A stretch of 64,000 nt of DNA from Henckelia pumila (GCF_033568475.1 NC_133123.1:136112242-136176241), one strand, 5' to 3'; shown: positions 46,720-59,010, counted from the first letter of the stretch. The notes: generated from the sequence alone by a model not told the origin. A program made the numbers and translations.

Positions 46720-49284
46720 TTATCTGAAATGAGCCATTGCAGGCCAGGTTGTCACCCCATCGGCAGGCAAAGAAGGCCGGATCATTGGGACACGCTTCAC
46801 TACCCAGAATGCTTCGTTCAAACGTTCAGCACGGCTCATCGCCTGAGATGCCTTCTGCAAAAATAGAAGCAATAAACAAATTTGATAAAAAAATTTAAAA
46901 AAAAAAGGCAACACGTTCTTCATCCTCAACGACACGCCTAAGCATACGCCATACAGATGGATTTTGTTTCGTTGTACATCTCAACCATACACATGGCATG
47001 CATTATGTAAAAGTCATTAATGTAGCAACTACCTGAGCTATATAGAATAATACATCAGTGAGCAACTCTACAGTGATATAATTTCTTCCAGACAAGAAAG
47101 TGACCTCAACCACAAGCACAAAACATAATAAATGTCATATTTGGCTGATCGAAAAATTTTGGCACTTCACCATCCTATCACCATCGGGTGTGGGAAACAC
47201 ACATTCAACTAGTATTGTGAGAGGTCACATCCTTACTGCTTGTGCTTCGTTTAGGTTACTCTACCTGGCATCAAACACAAGAGCTTTACCATGACAACCG
47301 GCTTGTGTATACCAAATACATACCAACCCTAGCCTTACACCTCTTACACCAACCTCTTGGCCAAAATGCCAAGGATTTTGCTAATGCAATCTTTGCACAA
47401 AATGTCGACTGGCCTATGAGTAGGATGCATAGTTGAAAATGACAGAAAACAGTGAGTGTGATTGTTTGAAGTTGTGAACACACAAATGGACGCCTAGAAC
47501 ATGCAGTGAGCCTACACTACCCCGAAGGAAAAGGCAATGATGATTGATGCCCAAGCCACAAATTATTCAACATCATCAGAAGGTAGCATCCAAATTTTTT
47601 AACGAGAATAATTGAAATGGTGAGAAGTAGTAAATGATCTTCCCTATTATAGGCCCTAGCCTTTCATGCCACCTCTGCACCTCTTCCAGCTTGTGAAGAG
47701 TGGTCGTAAAGGGCTAAAGGCATATTGCATCTCCAGAAGGTCAAACTTAGACTGAATGATTGCTATGTGAATGTGTTTTGTAGGGCTAAAGAGATTTGCA
47801 GCCTAACAAAATCTTGCTTAAAAAGGCTCGACCTTGGTCCGTAACGCAGAAAACCTCTATATCATAGGAACCGACCTCAGTGCGTCCCAATACAAATTTA
47901 TCTAGTTTACTTGACCCCATTTAACTGGATTCAATTGTAAAATTGGTCAGAAGTTCATCAAACCAGTAATTCAAGAACATGTACCAACAAAGAACAGTCT
48001 AAACTCTAATGCAACTGACCCATTCTAACATGATAACAGAAATCGCAAAGCCCCTGCACCCTAAAATAAACAAGGATTAAATTATCCAATCACTTATTAG
48101 TCCTTTTGTAGCACAAGAACAATATTCCAAGCTCTACTTAATTACAAAATCATTAGACAGATGAAAACCGCAAGCTAAATTATATTCATGGATAAGAAGG
48201 ATACACAGAAACGCAAGGTCATTTGCCGCAGAAACAGAAAACACAGAGATAGCCCACACAGGGTAATTATGGCAGAATCTCAGAAAATCAAGAATAGAAT
48301 GAAACACTACTTTACATAACACAGGCGTTTCTCTTCTCAAGTTCCCACAAAAGGTCAAAATTTTAAAGAAGCCATAGAATATAAACAACACAGCGAAACA
48401 TAATTCCTACAAAAAGAAAAATAAAAAAATATGAAGATAAATCATAAAATCCACAAAAGATCACTGACCTTAGCATCAACAGTAACTTTAATCTCCATTC
48501 CCCTAGTCTTCTTCTTCATCTTATACAACCTGTGCCGCAGAATCAGAAAACCCAACACGGCAGCCGCAGCGGAGATGGTCCACACAGGACTCATCTTGAA
48601 CACGCAGTATTTCAGAAGCTCCATAGGCATCTTCCACCACACCACACAACTCTTTTCAATCTCACCACTGCTCTTGATTTCGTTACCATCAGAAAATTCA
48701 TGCCCTTTTCCAATCACCTCATTCTCATGCTTTTCTTCCTCTGTATCATCGTGCAAAATCACAATTTCTTGCAGACCCGAATCAGAATTCTCAACAAAGT
48801 CGTTAACTTTCTCAGAAGAGGCTTCAAATCCGGTCGAATCCGAACATAAGTTCCCCAAATTCTCCACCTTTCCCACTTTTTGCTCAACCATTTCCTCAAC
48901 TCCATCAAAACCCACATGCTTATTCTCATCTTCGGAAAAACCCATCACATTTCTACCTTCCGAATCCTTAATCTTGCGATCTTCAGACCGTTCGCTGCCG
49001 GAATCGGACCAAAACCCAGCCGTTTCCCTGTCGAGGTACCTCGTGGGATTCTCGTCCATCCCGGGATCAATCCAACTCGGGTTATCCGACCCAGCTGACT
49101 TATTATCGTCCAATTCCTCGCCATATCGATCCAAAGCATCCAACGAGAAATGATTTGCCCGAATCAACCTTCCAGAATCTATTTCATCGAAGGAGTTAAC
49201 GGAATCAATCGGAGTAACCGGAATCTCCTCGGATTGAAGCACCTCCCAATCGTTAAACTCATTCGTAGCCTCCACAATATCCAT
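46720..49284 (-). CDS. DUF6821-type membrane protein of unknown function
   Basis: Two exons, 49284-48469 and 46854-46720, join in phase to give 316 aa, separated by a 1.6-kb intron. I do not know a biochemical role. The N-terminus has FNDWEVLQSEEIPV, a conserved opening of this plant family. Residues about 20-215 are acidic, Ser/Asp/Glu-rich and probably disordered. WWKMPMELLKYCVFKMSPVW leads into one membrane segment (about 234-250, ISAAAAVLGFLIL), then a basic patch (RHRLYKMKKKTRG) and the conserved end AMSRAERLNEAFWVVKRVPM and LPADGVTTWPAM. This suggests a single-pass tail-region anchor with the acidic part in the cytosol. The domain name is from memory of the family. Confidence 0.8.
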
Positions 49285-50340
49285 AGTGGCTGATGAGTCG
49301 CACGAGCAGATGGAAAATGGATTGAGAGAAGAGAGTGGAAACGGGGAAGAACCATGTAAAGGCTAACTTGTATAAATATATTCTTTACTCTCGCTACGTG
49401 TTAAGTTTCGTTCTGATATGTACGTTTATGAAATTAAAGTAATTTAATTTTTTTTTATTTCAAAATATCTTCCATTCTATGTATCTTTTTTTTTTTTTTT
49501 TTTTGAAACCTCCATTCTATGTATCTTGTTATTTACAATATATATTAATTAATTTTCAGTTAATTTAATGAGATTTAAATAAAAATTATAATTATATTCT
49601 CGTCTATAAAATATTAAGGTAATTTATAATTTGTAGTTGATATATAATAATTATATTTTATTTATTTTAATTATTAACTATTCTTTTATATAAACATAAT
49701 TTTTTTGAATATTTAATTTATTATCTCATGCTGAAAATAATATTTTAATTTGTTTTAAAAAATATTTGAATATTTAATTTATTATATCAATTCTGAAAGT
49801 AATATTAAAATTAAAATTTTAGGTAATCAAAAAAAAATTATGTCTGTGTATCATCAAAGAACGCTAGTTATTAATTAATTATCAATATTTAATGTTAAAA
49901 AGTCATATTTTAAGCACTAATTAATATTTTTACGACTTAGTTTTTATTTAATATCGATATTTTAGAGAAATAGTTAAGTTTAATGTTTTTTTTGTGACTT
50001 GGGAGCCCACAGCTGCTGTCTTCGGTGCACACTGGGTAAACCCCGAACTAACGCAATAGTCTGCAAACTACGTTAGTAAGATAAAGAACACTAGGCAAGC
50101 TCTGTGTGATGAACTAGTTCAAGAAGATGTTGGTAGGAGGATCGAAATCCTGACCTCTGGTTAAGAGTTCACCTACTCCACCAATTTGGATAGCTAATTA
50201 GAGGCATAGTTAAGTTTAATGTTGATCATAATAATGACTTCTTTTTGAAACGGTAATTAATGAGACATGTTTTTAGGGGTCGGTATATGCTATTACAAAG
50301 TCAGTTAATATGAATTGAATTTAAATACTTCTTTGATTAT
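49285..50340. other. AT-rich spacer upstream of the DUF6821 gene
   Basis: Start-proximal part is the promoter (TATTTATA on the minus strand near 49369-49376). The rest is A/T-rich with a poly-T run at 49485-49504 and one SINE. Confidence 0.55.
49988..50205 (-). mobile_element. tRNA-derived SINE, second copy of the family
   Basis: A 218-bp insert flanked by an 18-bp direct repeat ATAGTTAAGTTTAATGTT (49970-49987 and 50206-50223). Read on the minus strand, the head AATTGGTGGAGTAGGTGAAC is A-box-like, GATTTCGATCCTCC is B-box-like, and the end CGGTGCACACTGGG-type / GTGGGCTCCCAAGTC region matches the 3' end of the copy at 39566. The poly-A tail is short and interrupted. Confidence 0.8.
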
Positions 50341-50379
50341 AATGTCGTCGGGTTATATCTGCCGAGTTTTACGAAGTGC

Positions 50380-51736
50380 TCCTCACACTCCAACCACGCA
50401 GTCGCAACAGATGGTTTCTGCACAAGCTCCTTCAACGATACCCAGCACAACCTAAATTCGTTTTCTATCTTAAGGCGTATGATATATTAGTTTAATTATA
50501 AAATATGAGCATGAAAAAACGAGAGATTTAAAAAATTTATTCAGACATAATATTATTACATAAATCAACTCCTTTGAAGAGGAGAAGACAACTTGTTTAA
50601 CTACTCATAGTAGCCTTGTTCTTGAAATACATAAAATAAAACTTAGTACAATAGAAAGAGAAATATTACAACAATTTATTTATAAGAAAACTGAAGGGAA
50701 TGATCGATATCTTCAGCTTCCTCAAATGCCTGTATTTATAGCTGTAGTTTCACTCGTTTCACCGAGAAACTTCAGGGAATCTCACAGCTGTTTTGTATTT
50801 CTTTATGTCATTATTGATGACATCTTTTACTAGTAGAGGAAACAATTGTCTTGTATTTTTTATGCTATTATTGATTACATCTTTTACTAGTGGAGGAATC
50901 ATATGTCTGCCACTTTCTTTTGGCTTTATTCTCCTCACATGCATTTTTTATTGTTGTCGGGGCATCTTTTGCTTTTGAAGCAGGTCCCTGTGAAAACGCA
51001 TTTTCGGTGGTCCTTGTCCACCTTTGCTTGTCTCAGAAAAATCCTTTCGATTCGTTCGGGGTTTAAGGGTTTTTTCAAATTCTGGCTCCTTCTGATTTGG
51101 GCATTCTGGACAGATATTCTCTGACCATCGTCCAATATGAGCAATGTTACAAAATTTTCGGCAAGTTTCTTTACTCCCCGGCAGCTTGTTATTTCACAAA
51201 AGATTTCTCTTCTTTTCGAAGAGTTCTTCCGTAAATGCTGTAGTTTTTCCTGTCATTGTGTTTAACAGAAACGATCCATTCACAGAATTATGATAAAATT
51301 TGAATGAAAACTTGACTTTGTCCATCTCAGTAAGACAAACCCAAATACCCCATGCCCTTCTGGTTGAGATCTCATTTTTCCCGAAAGTGGACACCAAGGG
51401 TATTTTTTCAGTTTTAGGATCCTTGATAAATTTATGACTATTTATGTATGGTCTCCTCAGCTTGATGAAATGAAAGGGTTCGTGTGATCCTTTCATTGTT
51501 GGTTCTGGAGCTACACTGAAAAAGTATAACTCAAGCACATCTTCTCTGGACAAATGATCATTATTTGCCCATGTTTCTTGGACTGCTTCCTGGATCCATT
51601 TTGGTAATTGTGATATCTTCGGAAAGCTTGGTGACGTTGTATAAACTGAGGCCAAAACCCCAAATTTATACCAGAGTTTTACATCTTTAGGATTGACATT
51701 ATTTTTTAGCCAAACCCTTGGATATTGGTTACGCTT
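50380..51736 (-). mobile_element. Pararetrovirus-like fragment (Caulimoviridae-like), tentative
   Basis: Fossil fragment read on the minus strand. About 51194-51736 is an open stretch with RVWLKNNVNPKDVKLWYKFG and FPKISQLPKWIQEAV, of a type I associate with endogenous pararetroviruses. Downstream is a promoter-like region: two related copies of AAAAGATGTNATCAATAAT (about 50815-50890), then CAGCTATAAATACAGG (TATA, about 50729-50738) and an AATAAA signal about 200 bp beyond (near 50552). A TATA with a poly-A signal shortly after is typical of pararetroviral intergenic regions. It is incomplete and broken, and it meets the LTR at 51742. An LTR-element origin is possible. Confidence 0.4.
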
Positions 51737-51741
51737 AATCG

Positions 51742-53140
51742 TGTCATGCCCAAATTACCCGACTCAATCAAATAAATAAAAACATGCAGTAGTGTGAGTA
51801 GGGATCGTTCCCACGAGGAAAAGGAAATTTAAAAGTGTTCTTTAAAATAAAAGGGGGTTTTGAAGTTTGGACTAACTACTAAGAAATTTAAGCAATTAAA
51901 TATTCAAATTGTCACTATCATGCAAGATTGAAAATTAAACTGAAGAAATCAATAAAAGACGAGACTTGACATCGGTTGACTACACCCTTGATATTCATTC
52001 ATTCAATCATCGATTCCCTAAGAATAATTAATCCTATTAAATATTCGCCATTGAAAATCAAATTCCTGTTTTACCTTAATTTTAGCTAATTAGAAAACAA
52101 CATTCTAAATTAATCCTTACCCCATAAATTAACCCAATACCAGCGATCAGATTTAAATCCACGGTAACATTCAAACTAATAAAACTGACGAACCTAGACA
52201 ACACAAACACCAGCGGTTATATTTAACCTAGTCAATAATTGACCCTACAATTTAATAAATTCAACAGTAGAAAATATCAAACGTAGTTGCTTCGCAAATT
52301 AGTTAATTCAAACAATTACGGATTTGAATTCTAATTTAGCTATAGTTTACAAAACAAAATCCTAAGATGGCCAATCCTAAAATCTCGCATACAAACATGA
52401 AATAAACCAGATCAAATATTGATACTTAACAAGAATTAAACACTACGAATCGAATCTCATGAATAAAATATATCAAGATTTCGTCTCCCTCAACCAAGTA
52501 TAAAAGTTTAGCCAACAATACTCATGAATTCTCTACAAAAATTCATGAGAGAAAATAAAATTAAGAAAAGATAGATGAAAACCTAGCCGTTCAGAGAGAG
52601 TTCTTCGCGTTCTAAGCGTGTAGAATAATCTGATAATCTCTCCAAAACAGAATTAAAATTCTAATAAAAGTCTAGAGCCTTAATTAAAAGAGTTTCCAAA
52701 ATTACAAATTTCTTCCCGCAACAGACCCGCGCGCTCGATCCGGGAAATTGCTAGGATCGAGCGGGCGATACTGGGCAACTTTCTGCCTTGAAAATTACTT
52801 GGGCGCGCTCGATCCGGGAAGAATGTGCGATCGAGCGGGCGAGTTGAGGCAGCCTACTGTCTTGAAAATCTCATGATCGCGCTCGATCTGGGAAAATGCC
52901 AGGATCGAGCGCATGCTTCTGTGATGAAAAATCTGCTCTGCTGCATTCTTTGGACGCATGGACGCACTTCGATTTCTTTAATCAAAACATGGTAATTCCT
53001 ACACAATAAATCAAAACTAAGTTAAGAAGCTCCATGCATGACATAAAATAAAACTAGAATAAAACATGAACAATGACACAAAATGCATGCAAAACACTTA
53101 ACAAAATGACACTAAAAATGCAAACAAAATAATACTATCA
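51742..53140 (-). repeat. LTR of family A (3' LTR, minus orientation)
   Basis: A 1,399-bp LTR. On the minus strand it starts TGATAGTATTATTTTG directly after a purine tract (GTGTGGGGGAGT, about 53141-53153) and ends GGGCATGACA. It matches 62679-64000 on the other strand, roughly 95% or better by eye. It carries the triple 32-nt hairpin module at 52732-52911. Confidence 0.8.
52732..52911. repeat. Triple 32-nt hairpin module, 74-bp period (family A LTR)
   Basis: Three 32-nt inverted repeats at 52732-52763, 52806-52837 and 52880-52911, exactly 74 bp apart. Each has CGCTCGATC on the left and GATCGAGCG on the right; loops differ. Linkers share CTGYCTTGAAAA. Confidence 0.95.
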
Positions 53141-55102
53141 AACTCCCCCACACTTGAACCTTGCTCCCCCTCGAGCAAGTTATACAAAATAAAATATGCA
53201 AACAAGAATCAAGAAATACTACGGAGCACTGGCCTCAGTTCATCTTTCAAAATTTTCACATCCATCCATCCAACTCACATTGTTTTGAAAATTTTAAAAC
53301 CAGACTGATTTCATCTCACAAACTTATAACCCCCGCAACTCAAGTTCAAAACACTCGCCTCCAAATCCAATTCACACATTCATAGATCATGAGAACTTTT
53401 CATGGTTTCACAAGATTACAATGAATAGAAATCAAATCAACACACTCACAATCGGTTAAACACAAAGAAATCTAGTGTGTGCGTGTTTTGATAAAAAAAT
53501 TCATACTCATCAATAGTGTCAATCGACAGTCCATAGGCAAAATTCTCGCAACCCCTCTCCACTAGTATATTGAGCGACTGTGACTCGGTCAATAAGTCTT
53601 AATTGGCTTATAATGTAGGCTTGGCTTATAGCTACAATAAAGGAAAAGAATTCAAAGAGGGAGTAAATTATGTCCATCTTTAGAGTTCACTCCTTTTCAT
53701 TCAGTTTTCACACCGCTTTTCACTTCATTGATCTCCATTTTTTCTTTTCTAATGCTTTTCACCATTAAATTTTCCTTCTTTTTCACCACTTTTTTCATCA
53801 TTTTTTTTCCATCCCCTTTTCACTACTATTTTTTTCTTTTCTTTCAAGCTATCATCACACCATTCCATATTAACCATTCAACGCAGGAGCATAAAATAAT
53901 TTTAACATTCAACTCACTCCCTTAAAGGTAGGAAACAGTGTTTAGGCTATGGATAGTAGTTGTAAAACCTTGAAATAATGCCGAATGGGGGTTTACCACA
54001 CGTTTGCATGCATGTCATTCGTTTTTCAATCAGGCTCAAACAAGGTACTAGGGATAATTAATAAAATGGATGGCTTGAAAAGCTCAAACGAATTCAGAAA
54101 AATTGCCTACATCACTCCTAAGTCACAGTTTACCCGTATTTCACCTCGAGGGGTGTTTGAAAAAGTTCTAGACATGTCTCAATTCACAATCAACTCATAC
54201 AAATATTAATCAGTGCAGAAAAGAGAAATCATCAACAGTAAACGATGATTTTGCACAAAATTCAGAAATATGCACCTCATGTGCTCATATATATGTGAAA
54301 GCTCAAAGGGCATCTAAGGACAAAATATTCAAGAAAATTTAGGCCCAAATAATCCAAACAATGCCTCAATCCTATCCATGTTTGTATGTTTCAAAATTCA
54401 GATTTGAGTATAATTCACAGAGTATGTAGGAGTTCACTCGTCTACTGAGTTCCATCAGTGCAAAAACTTGTCAGATAGGCATGAAATTCACAAACAAAGC
54501 TTCATCATTGGCCAGGCTACCCGTTTCTTTCTCAACTCAATACAAAATGCAACAGAATGCTAAAATCCTAAAATGAACAAAATGCAAGAACGCAACAAAA
54601 ACAACAATGCAATGCATGAATGCACACCCCCCCCCCCCCCACACACACACTTAAACGAAACATTGTCCTCAATGATTGAGAACTAAACTATACAAAAGCA
54701 CACAACAAAACAAGTAGCAATAAAAACAAAAAAAACAAAACGATGCAATGCAAAAAGTAAAAAGAAAACTCCCCAGATCTATGGATTGGCGTCCGCCCCG
54801 TCCTCATCATGCTCTGGAGGTGGCACTGGGTCGACCCATGGAAACTCAAAAGGTGGCGGGAAAGGAACAGCTGGTGGGCGCGTGGTGGGATCAATCCCTA
54901 GTCTCTCGGAGATGCCACGAGATATGTAGTCTAACACCTGAAAATTTGCAGCTATGGCCGCATTGAACGTGTTCTGGTGCTGAGTGAAAGTGGCCATCTC
55001 TTGAACAATAACTGCAGTAGGGCGGCGTGGAGGTGGAATAGGACGCACCGGATCGTGTACCGCCACAAACTGCTCATCCACCACAAATTGGCTCCGCCTA
55101 TA
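53141..55102 (-). mobile_element. Internal 3' part of family A element (Athila-like?)
   Basis: Next to the LTR is a purine tract, then a long non-coding region. Near 54620-54680 (minus) ATTGAGGACAATGTTTCGTT and TAAGTGTGTGTGTGGGGGG form the end-of-coding signature seen in large plant Ty3/gypsy elements of the Athila/Tat kind. A short open stretch at 54779-55084 is Pro-rich and acidic at its end, with no known domain. The rest of the element is not seen. Old and partial. Confidence 0.5.
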
Positions 55103-57272
55103 TGTAGTAACCCGTATCCATAATTAACGATTTTCAAGTAATTAATAATACGATCATGTTTAGATGTAATAAAACATGATTAAGGGAGTCCCAGATGGAT
55201 TAGCAGAGTTCGGAAATGGATTCAGAATGCTCGATACTGGGTAGAGGGTTGTCAGGTTCGGAGGCTCCGTTGGTGAGTTCAGACGGTCCGAAGTCCGAGT
55301 TCGGACGGTCCGAAGAGTGGTTCGGACACTCCGATCGTGCCGCCGACAGTTGTCATGGATGACGTCATTATGCTGACATAAGCAATGACGTAATATTGGG
55401 TTCGGACGATCCGAAGTCCAGTTCGGACGATCAGAACGTGTTCGGACGCTCCAAAGTCCAGTTCGGACGGCCCGAACTCCGTCTATAAATAGGGGGTGTC
55501 GAGCTCACATTTGAGTGCACCAATTCCTCTCTTCTTTCTCGATTCCTTAGCCTTCTAACTCAGATCTAGGGAATGTTAGGCGTCCCGTTGGGAATCCGGA
55601 AGTGGCATAGCAGTCCAGGCGTTGTAGCGAAGCTGTGGCCTAGTTTTGGGGCAATCGACAGCAAATGGCTAACGACGGATGAAAGTATAGCTTTTGCTTC
55701 CTAAAAATATTTAGGAGTATGCTTTAGCTTAGTTAAGGCTTTTAGAACACTATAATGATAGTAGTATCATTTGGCAGTGTAGCGCGAATTATAGGCGTGG
55801 ACCTAGGGCTGATAGCACTTGCCTAGTATTTGAGGTACGAAAGTACTGTTTGAGATATCCTGACTGAGTATGCATGTATTATGTGACTGCATGATTTATA
55901 TGTCATTGATTTATGCTGCATTCATTTGCATATTGAGCTATCTCGTTCGAGATGTCTATAGTAGGGTTTTACCCTATCCTGTTAGTGGTTGGACTTCCAT
56001 CGATTTGGGTCCGGCATATTCATTGGTATTTTGGTATGGGAGCCACCTCCTGAAGCGACGGCACATCGTGCTATACACCAGGGCCCGGTCTGTCTTTGTT
56101 CTCTGATCCTTGACCTCGAGTTTATAGGGAGTTCACTTTGCATGCATGTATACTCATACTCTTGTGCTGAGCGTTTTATGCTCACATCTCGTACTCTGTG
56201 TTTCTGGACACCCTATTCCATGGGGCAGGTTTGCGATTGGACGAGGCGGGTGGATCCAAGAGGGCTAGGCAGTGGTTGATCAGCTGGAGCTTTGTTTCGG
56301 TTTTATTCTGTTGTTTTGGGATTTATACAGCTATTCGATTTGGTTGTATATTATTTTGGATATTTACAGATTCCTTTTCTTGGGGTTGTATAAATGTTAT
56401 GGTTTCCGCAGTTGAATTTTGATTTCTATTTAATTAAGTTAATTGCATGCCTAAGTTCTGTTTAGTAGGTAATCCGGGTAAGGGTCACTACATTTATGGT
56501 ATCAGAGCATGCATAATATTCTTGGGATTTAGATTCTGCATAAGGTAACCGTGAGGTAATTTTGTAGATGGCGAACTACGATGACCAGAGTAGCCATGGT
56601 AGTGGAGGTGGACGCTGGGGAGATGACGATCGTGAGTGTCGTTGGGACCGTCATCATCGTCGTCATGATGAGGAACGTTTTAGCGTTCGCCGATTCTTAC
56701 AGATGGCACTGAATCCCTTGGTTTGAGGTGAGTTTCCGGAGGATGCGGAGAACTGGTTAGACCGTATGGAGACGACTTTTCAGACTTTCCACTGCACCGA
56801 GGAGCAGAAGATGGAGACCCTTGGCTATATTCTGGATGGGCGAGCTCGTAGGTGGTGGAGGTTTACTTCTGCACCCTTTGTTATGGCGAGAGGAGTGGCC
56901 ACCTGGTCCGAGTTCCGCATAGCTTTTTAGAAGCTGTATTTTCCTCCTGCACTCCGTCAGTCGAAGGCGGGCGAGCTACTGAGTCTGCGACAGGGAGCCA
57001 TGTCTATTGACGAGTATCAGCAGAAGTTCTTTGATCTGCTATCCTATTGCCCCGAGATTGCTGACAGCTCTGGGATGAAGTATAATCTGTTACTTCAGGG
57101 CCTTAACCCTGAGATCCACGAGCGTGTGGCGGTCGGCGATGACATGTCCTACGAGGGTTTGGTGAGCCATTGTCACCAGGCAGAGGACAGCATTCGGCGG
57201 AACAGGTCTTTCTCTCAGTCGAGGCCTGCTAGTTCTTTGGGTCCCCGTGCCCAATCTGTGGGGACCCGGGTT
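55103..57272 (+). mobile_element. Ty3/gypsy element B: 5' LTR and gag part
   Basis: The LTR is 55103-56492 (1,390 bp; starts TGTAGTAACCCG, ends GGTCACTACA). The PBS TGGTATCAGAGC lies at 56497-56508. From about 56568 a Gag-like frame follows (DGRARRWWRFTSAPF, LRQGAMSIDEYQQKFFDL, GMKYNLLLQGLNPEI). It carries a few interruptions, so it is a decayed copy, and no pol follows. Its sequence stops where element D begins, so D probably inserted into it. Confidence 0.75.
55256..55490 (+). promoter_or_regulatory. U3 of LTR B: phased palindromes, TGACGTCA and TATA
   Basis: Eight imperfect palindromes of the form GTTCGGACGNTCCGAA start at 55256, 55277, 55299, 55320, 55400, 55421, 55440 and 55461. Between the two groups lie TGACGTCA (55360-55367) and TGACGTAA (55386-55393), bZIP/TGA-factor type sites. 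TATAAAT follows at 55484-55490. The layout is that of an enhancer plus core promoter. Confidence 0.75.
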
Positions 57273-59010
57273 GCTAATCTTATCTTAGAGCAATTTATTA
57301 TCATTAACAATTAATCAAGTACATAAAAGAATTAAAGAACCAAGAGCTAATTTTTTTTTTTTTTAAAAAAATTACACTGTCTCGCTCGATCGGCAAAAGT
57401 TGCCCGATCGAGCGAGCTCAAACTTGAAGCTCTCGGGTCCAGGACATACTTGGCCTCGCTTGATCGGTGAATTTCTACCGATCGAGCAGGCACAAAACTT
57501 GATTTCTCTGCCTTGAAAAATAAGGGCCTCGCTCGATCGGTGAACTTCAGCCGATCGAGCGGGCTCCAAACTCAGAAAATTCTGCTGCTAACAAAGTGCT
57601 GTCAAAGGTAGAAACAATAACCATAATCTCTTGTACAATCTACCAAGTAAGATACATGCTATCTCATAACATCTAATAAGCTTCCATACACAAGCTAAGA
57701 CATATTCAACTACTTATACAGCATTCTTGTATCTATTCTAACATGGTTCATCAACTCAAAGTACATGTAATGCTGCTAACACCCGTGTCCTCACATGCTA
57801 CAACTCTATCTCGAGCCATCACTGTCTCTTCTGACTAGCTCCTGCCCCACCTATTGCCATGCACACATACAAAACAAAGCAATAGCCGGATACCTCCGGC
57901 GAGAATAAAATCCCAGTATAAATAACAAAACATGCAATAACAATAGCATCTCATCTAATGCTATAAAATAAATGCAATGCATGTTTGAAGAATAGGCTAT
58001 CAAAGCTGATATCAATAAAGCTTGGTTCTTTGGGATCCCGAGGAATAAAATAACTATCAAACCGCCGACACTCCCAATCGAGGCGACATCAAGTATTTTA
58101 ATCCTCTGACTTTGGTACAATTATAGAGAGTCTTCTGGCTCTGAAAGCTAAGGCTGCAATCCATGCCACTCAACTATAATTCTCCAAACGTCATTTCGCA
58201 CTCTAGGCTAATCTGCCCTATATGCTTTACAGGCTGGAGTTCAAGATGAATGCAACATAAGCTGTATGCATTAAGACTGTAAAACATCTTGAACATGTAA
58301 TCACATAATCAAACAAAGCATCAATACTCCTTTTAATCAATCATATCAAAGTCTTGACATTTTGCGAATCGACGGCGTAACGGCTACAAACCGGCAATCC
58401 AAACAATATCCAAAACGATCCAACAATCAAGATCACTTATAATCTCATATCAATATCATCAAAAACATCATAATCAGATAGGGTATGGTTCGAATTTTTC
58501 TTCATAAAATCATATAAAATCCGAACGATAGTCTTTTTCCAAACCGTCTGCGAATACGTAATCGGTACAGCTCATATATCACTATATATTAAAATCATAA
58601 ACTTCCATCTTCAACATAAAAATAAAGTCTGATAAAGATGAATGAAACTTGTACCAAAACGAAGGTCTCGGAGCGGTGATCGCAGATATATATTTATCTG
58701 GAATTTCTGATGACCGGAACGCACAAAATCGAAGTTTTAAAATATTGAAAATGGCGTGAAGAAAGAAATCTGATCCCTCTGCCATGTTTTGGTCGTGTAA
58801 TCTGGTGGAAGAAGAGTCAAATAGATATACATTAGCTATTTTGCAGTTTAGTCCCTGAACTTTTGGCTATTTGCAATTCAGTCCCCGGAAAAACGATTTA
58901 ATTCAATTTCAATCCTTATTCATTTAAGAATATTAGAATTTAATTCTAAACTCTAAATATTCCCAAATTAAATATTCTCGGATTAAAATTAAATAATCCC
59001 GGGCCTTACA
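57273..59010 (-). repeat. LTR of family D (3' LTR, minus orientation)
   Basis: On the minus strand it starts TGTAAGGCCCGGG at 59010, right after the purine tract AGTGGGGGAGAAA. The other end is placed near 57273 (CTCTAAGATAAGATTAGCA), where Gag of element B stops; this boundary is approximate. The triple hairpin module is at 57383-57561. Confidence 0.6.
57383..57561. repeat. Triple 32-nt hairpin module, 73-74 bp period (family D LTR)
   Basis: Inverted repeats of 32 nt at 57383-57414, 57457-57488 and 57530-57561. Stems are CGCTCGATCGG with CCGATCGAGCG (one G-T type change in the middle one). A linker has CTGCCTTGAAAA, as in family A. Confidence 0.95.

Noticed and set aside
48431-49153. 240-codon plus-strand open frame opposite the DUF6821 exon
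   Set aside because: Antisense shadow. The minus-strand frame has the conserved family motifs and splices in phase to its second exon.
52732-52911. CRISPR-like array (32-nt repeats, 42-nt spacers)
   Set aside because: Only three units, plant nuclear LTR context, linkers partly related to each other and loops inside the repeats vary. It is a hairpin module, not a CRISPR.
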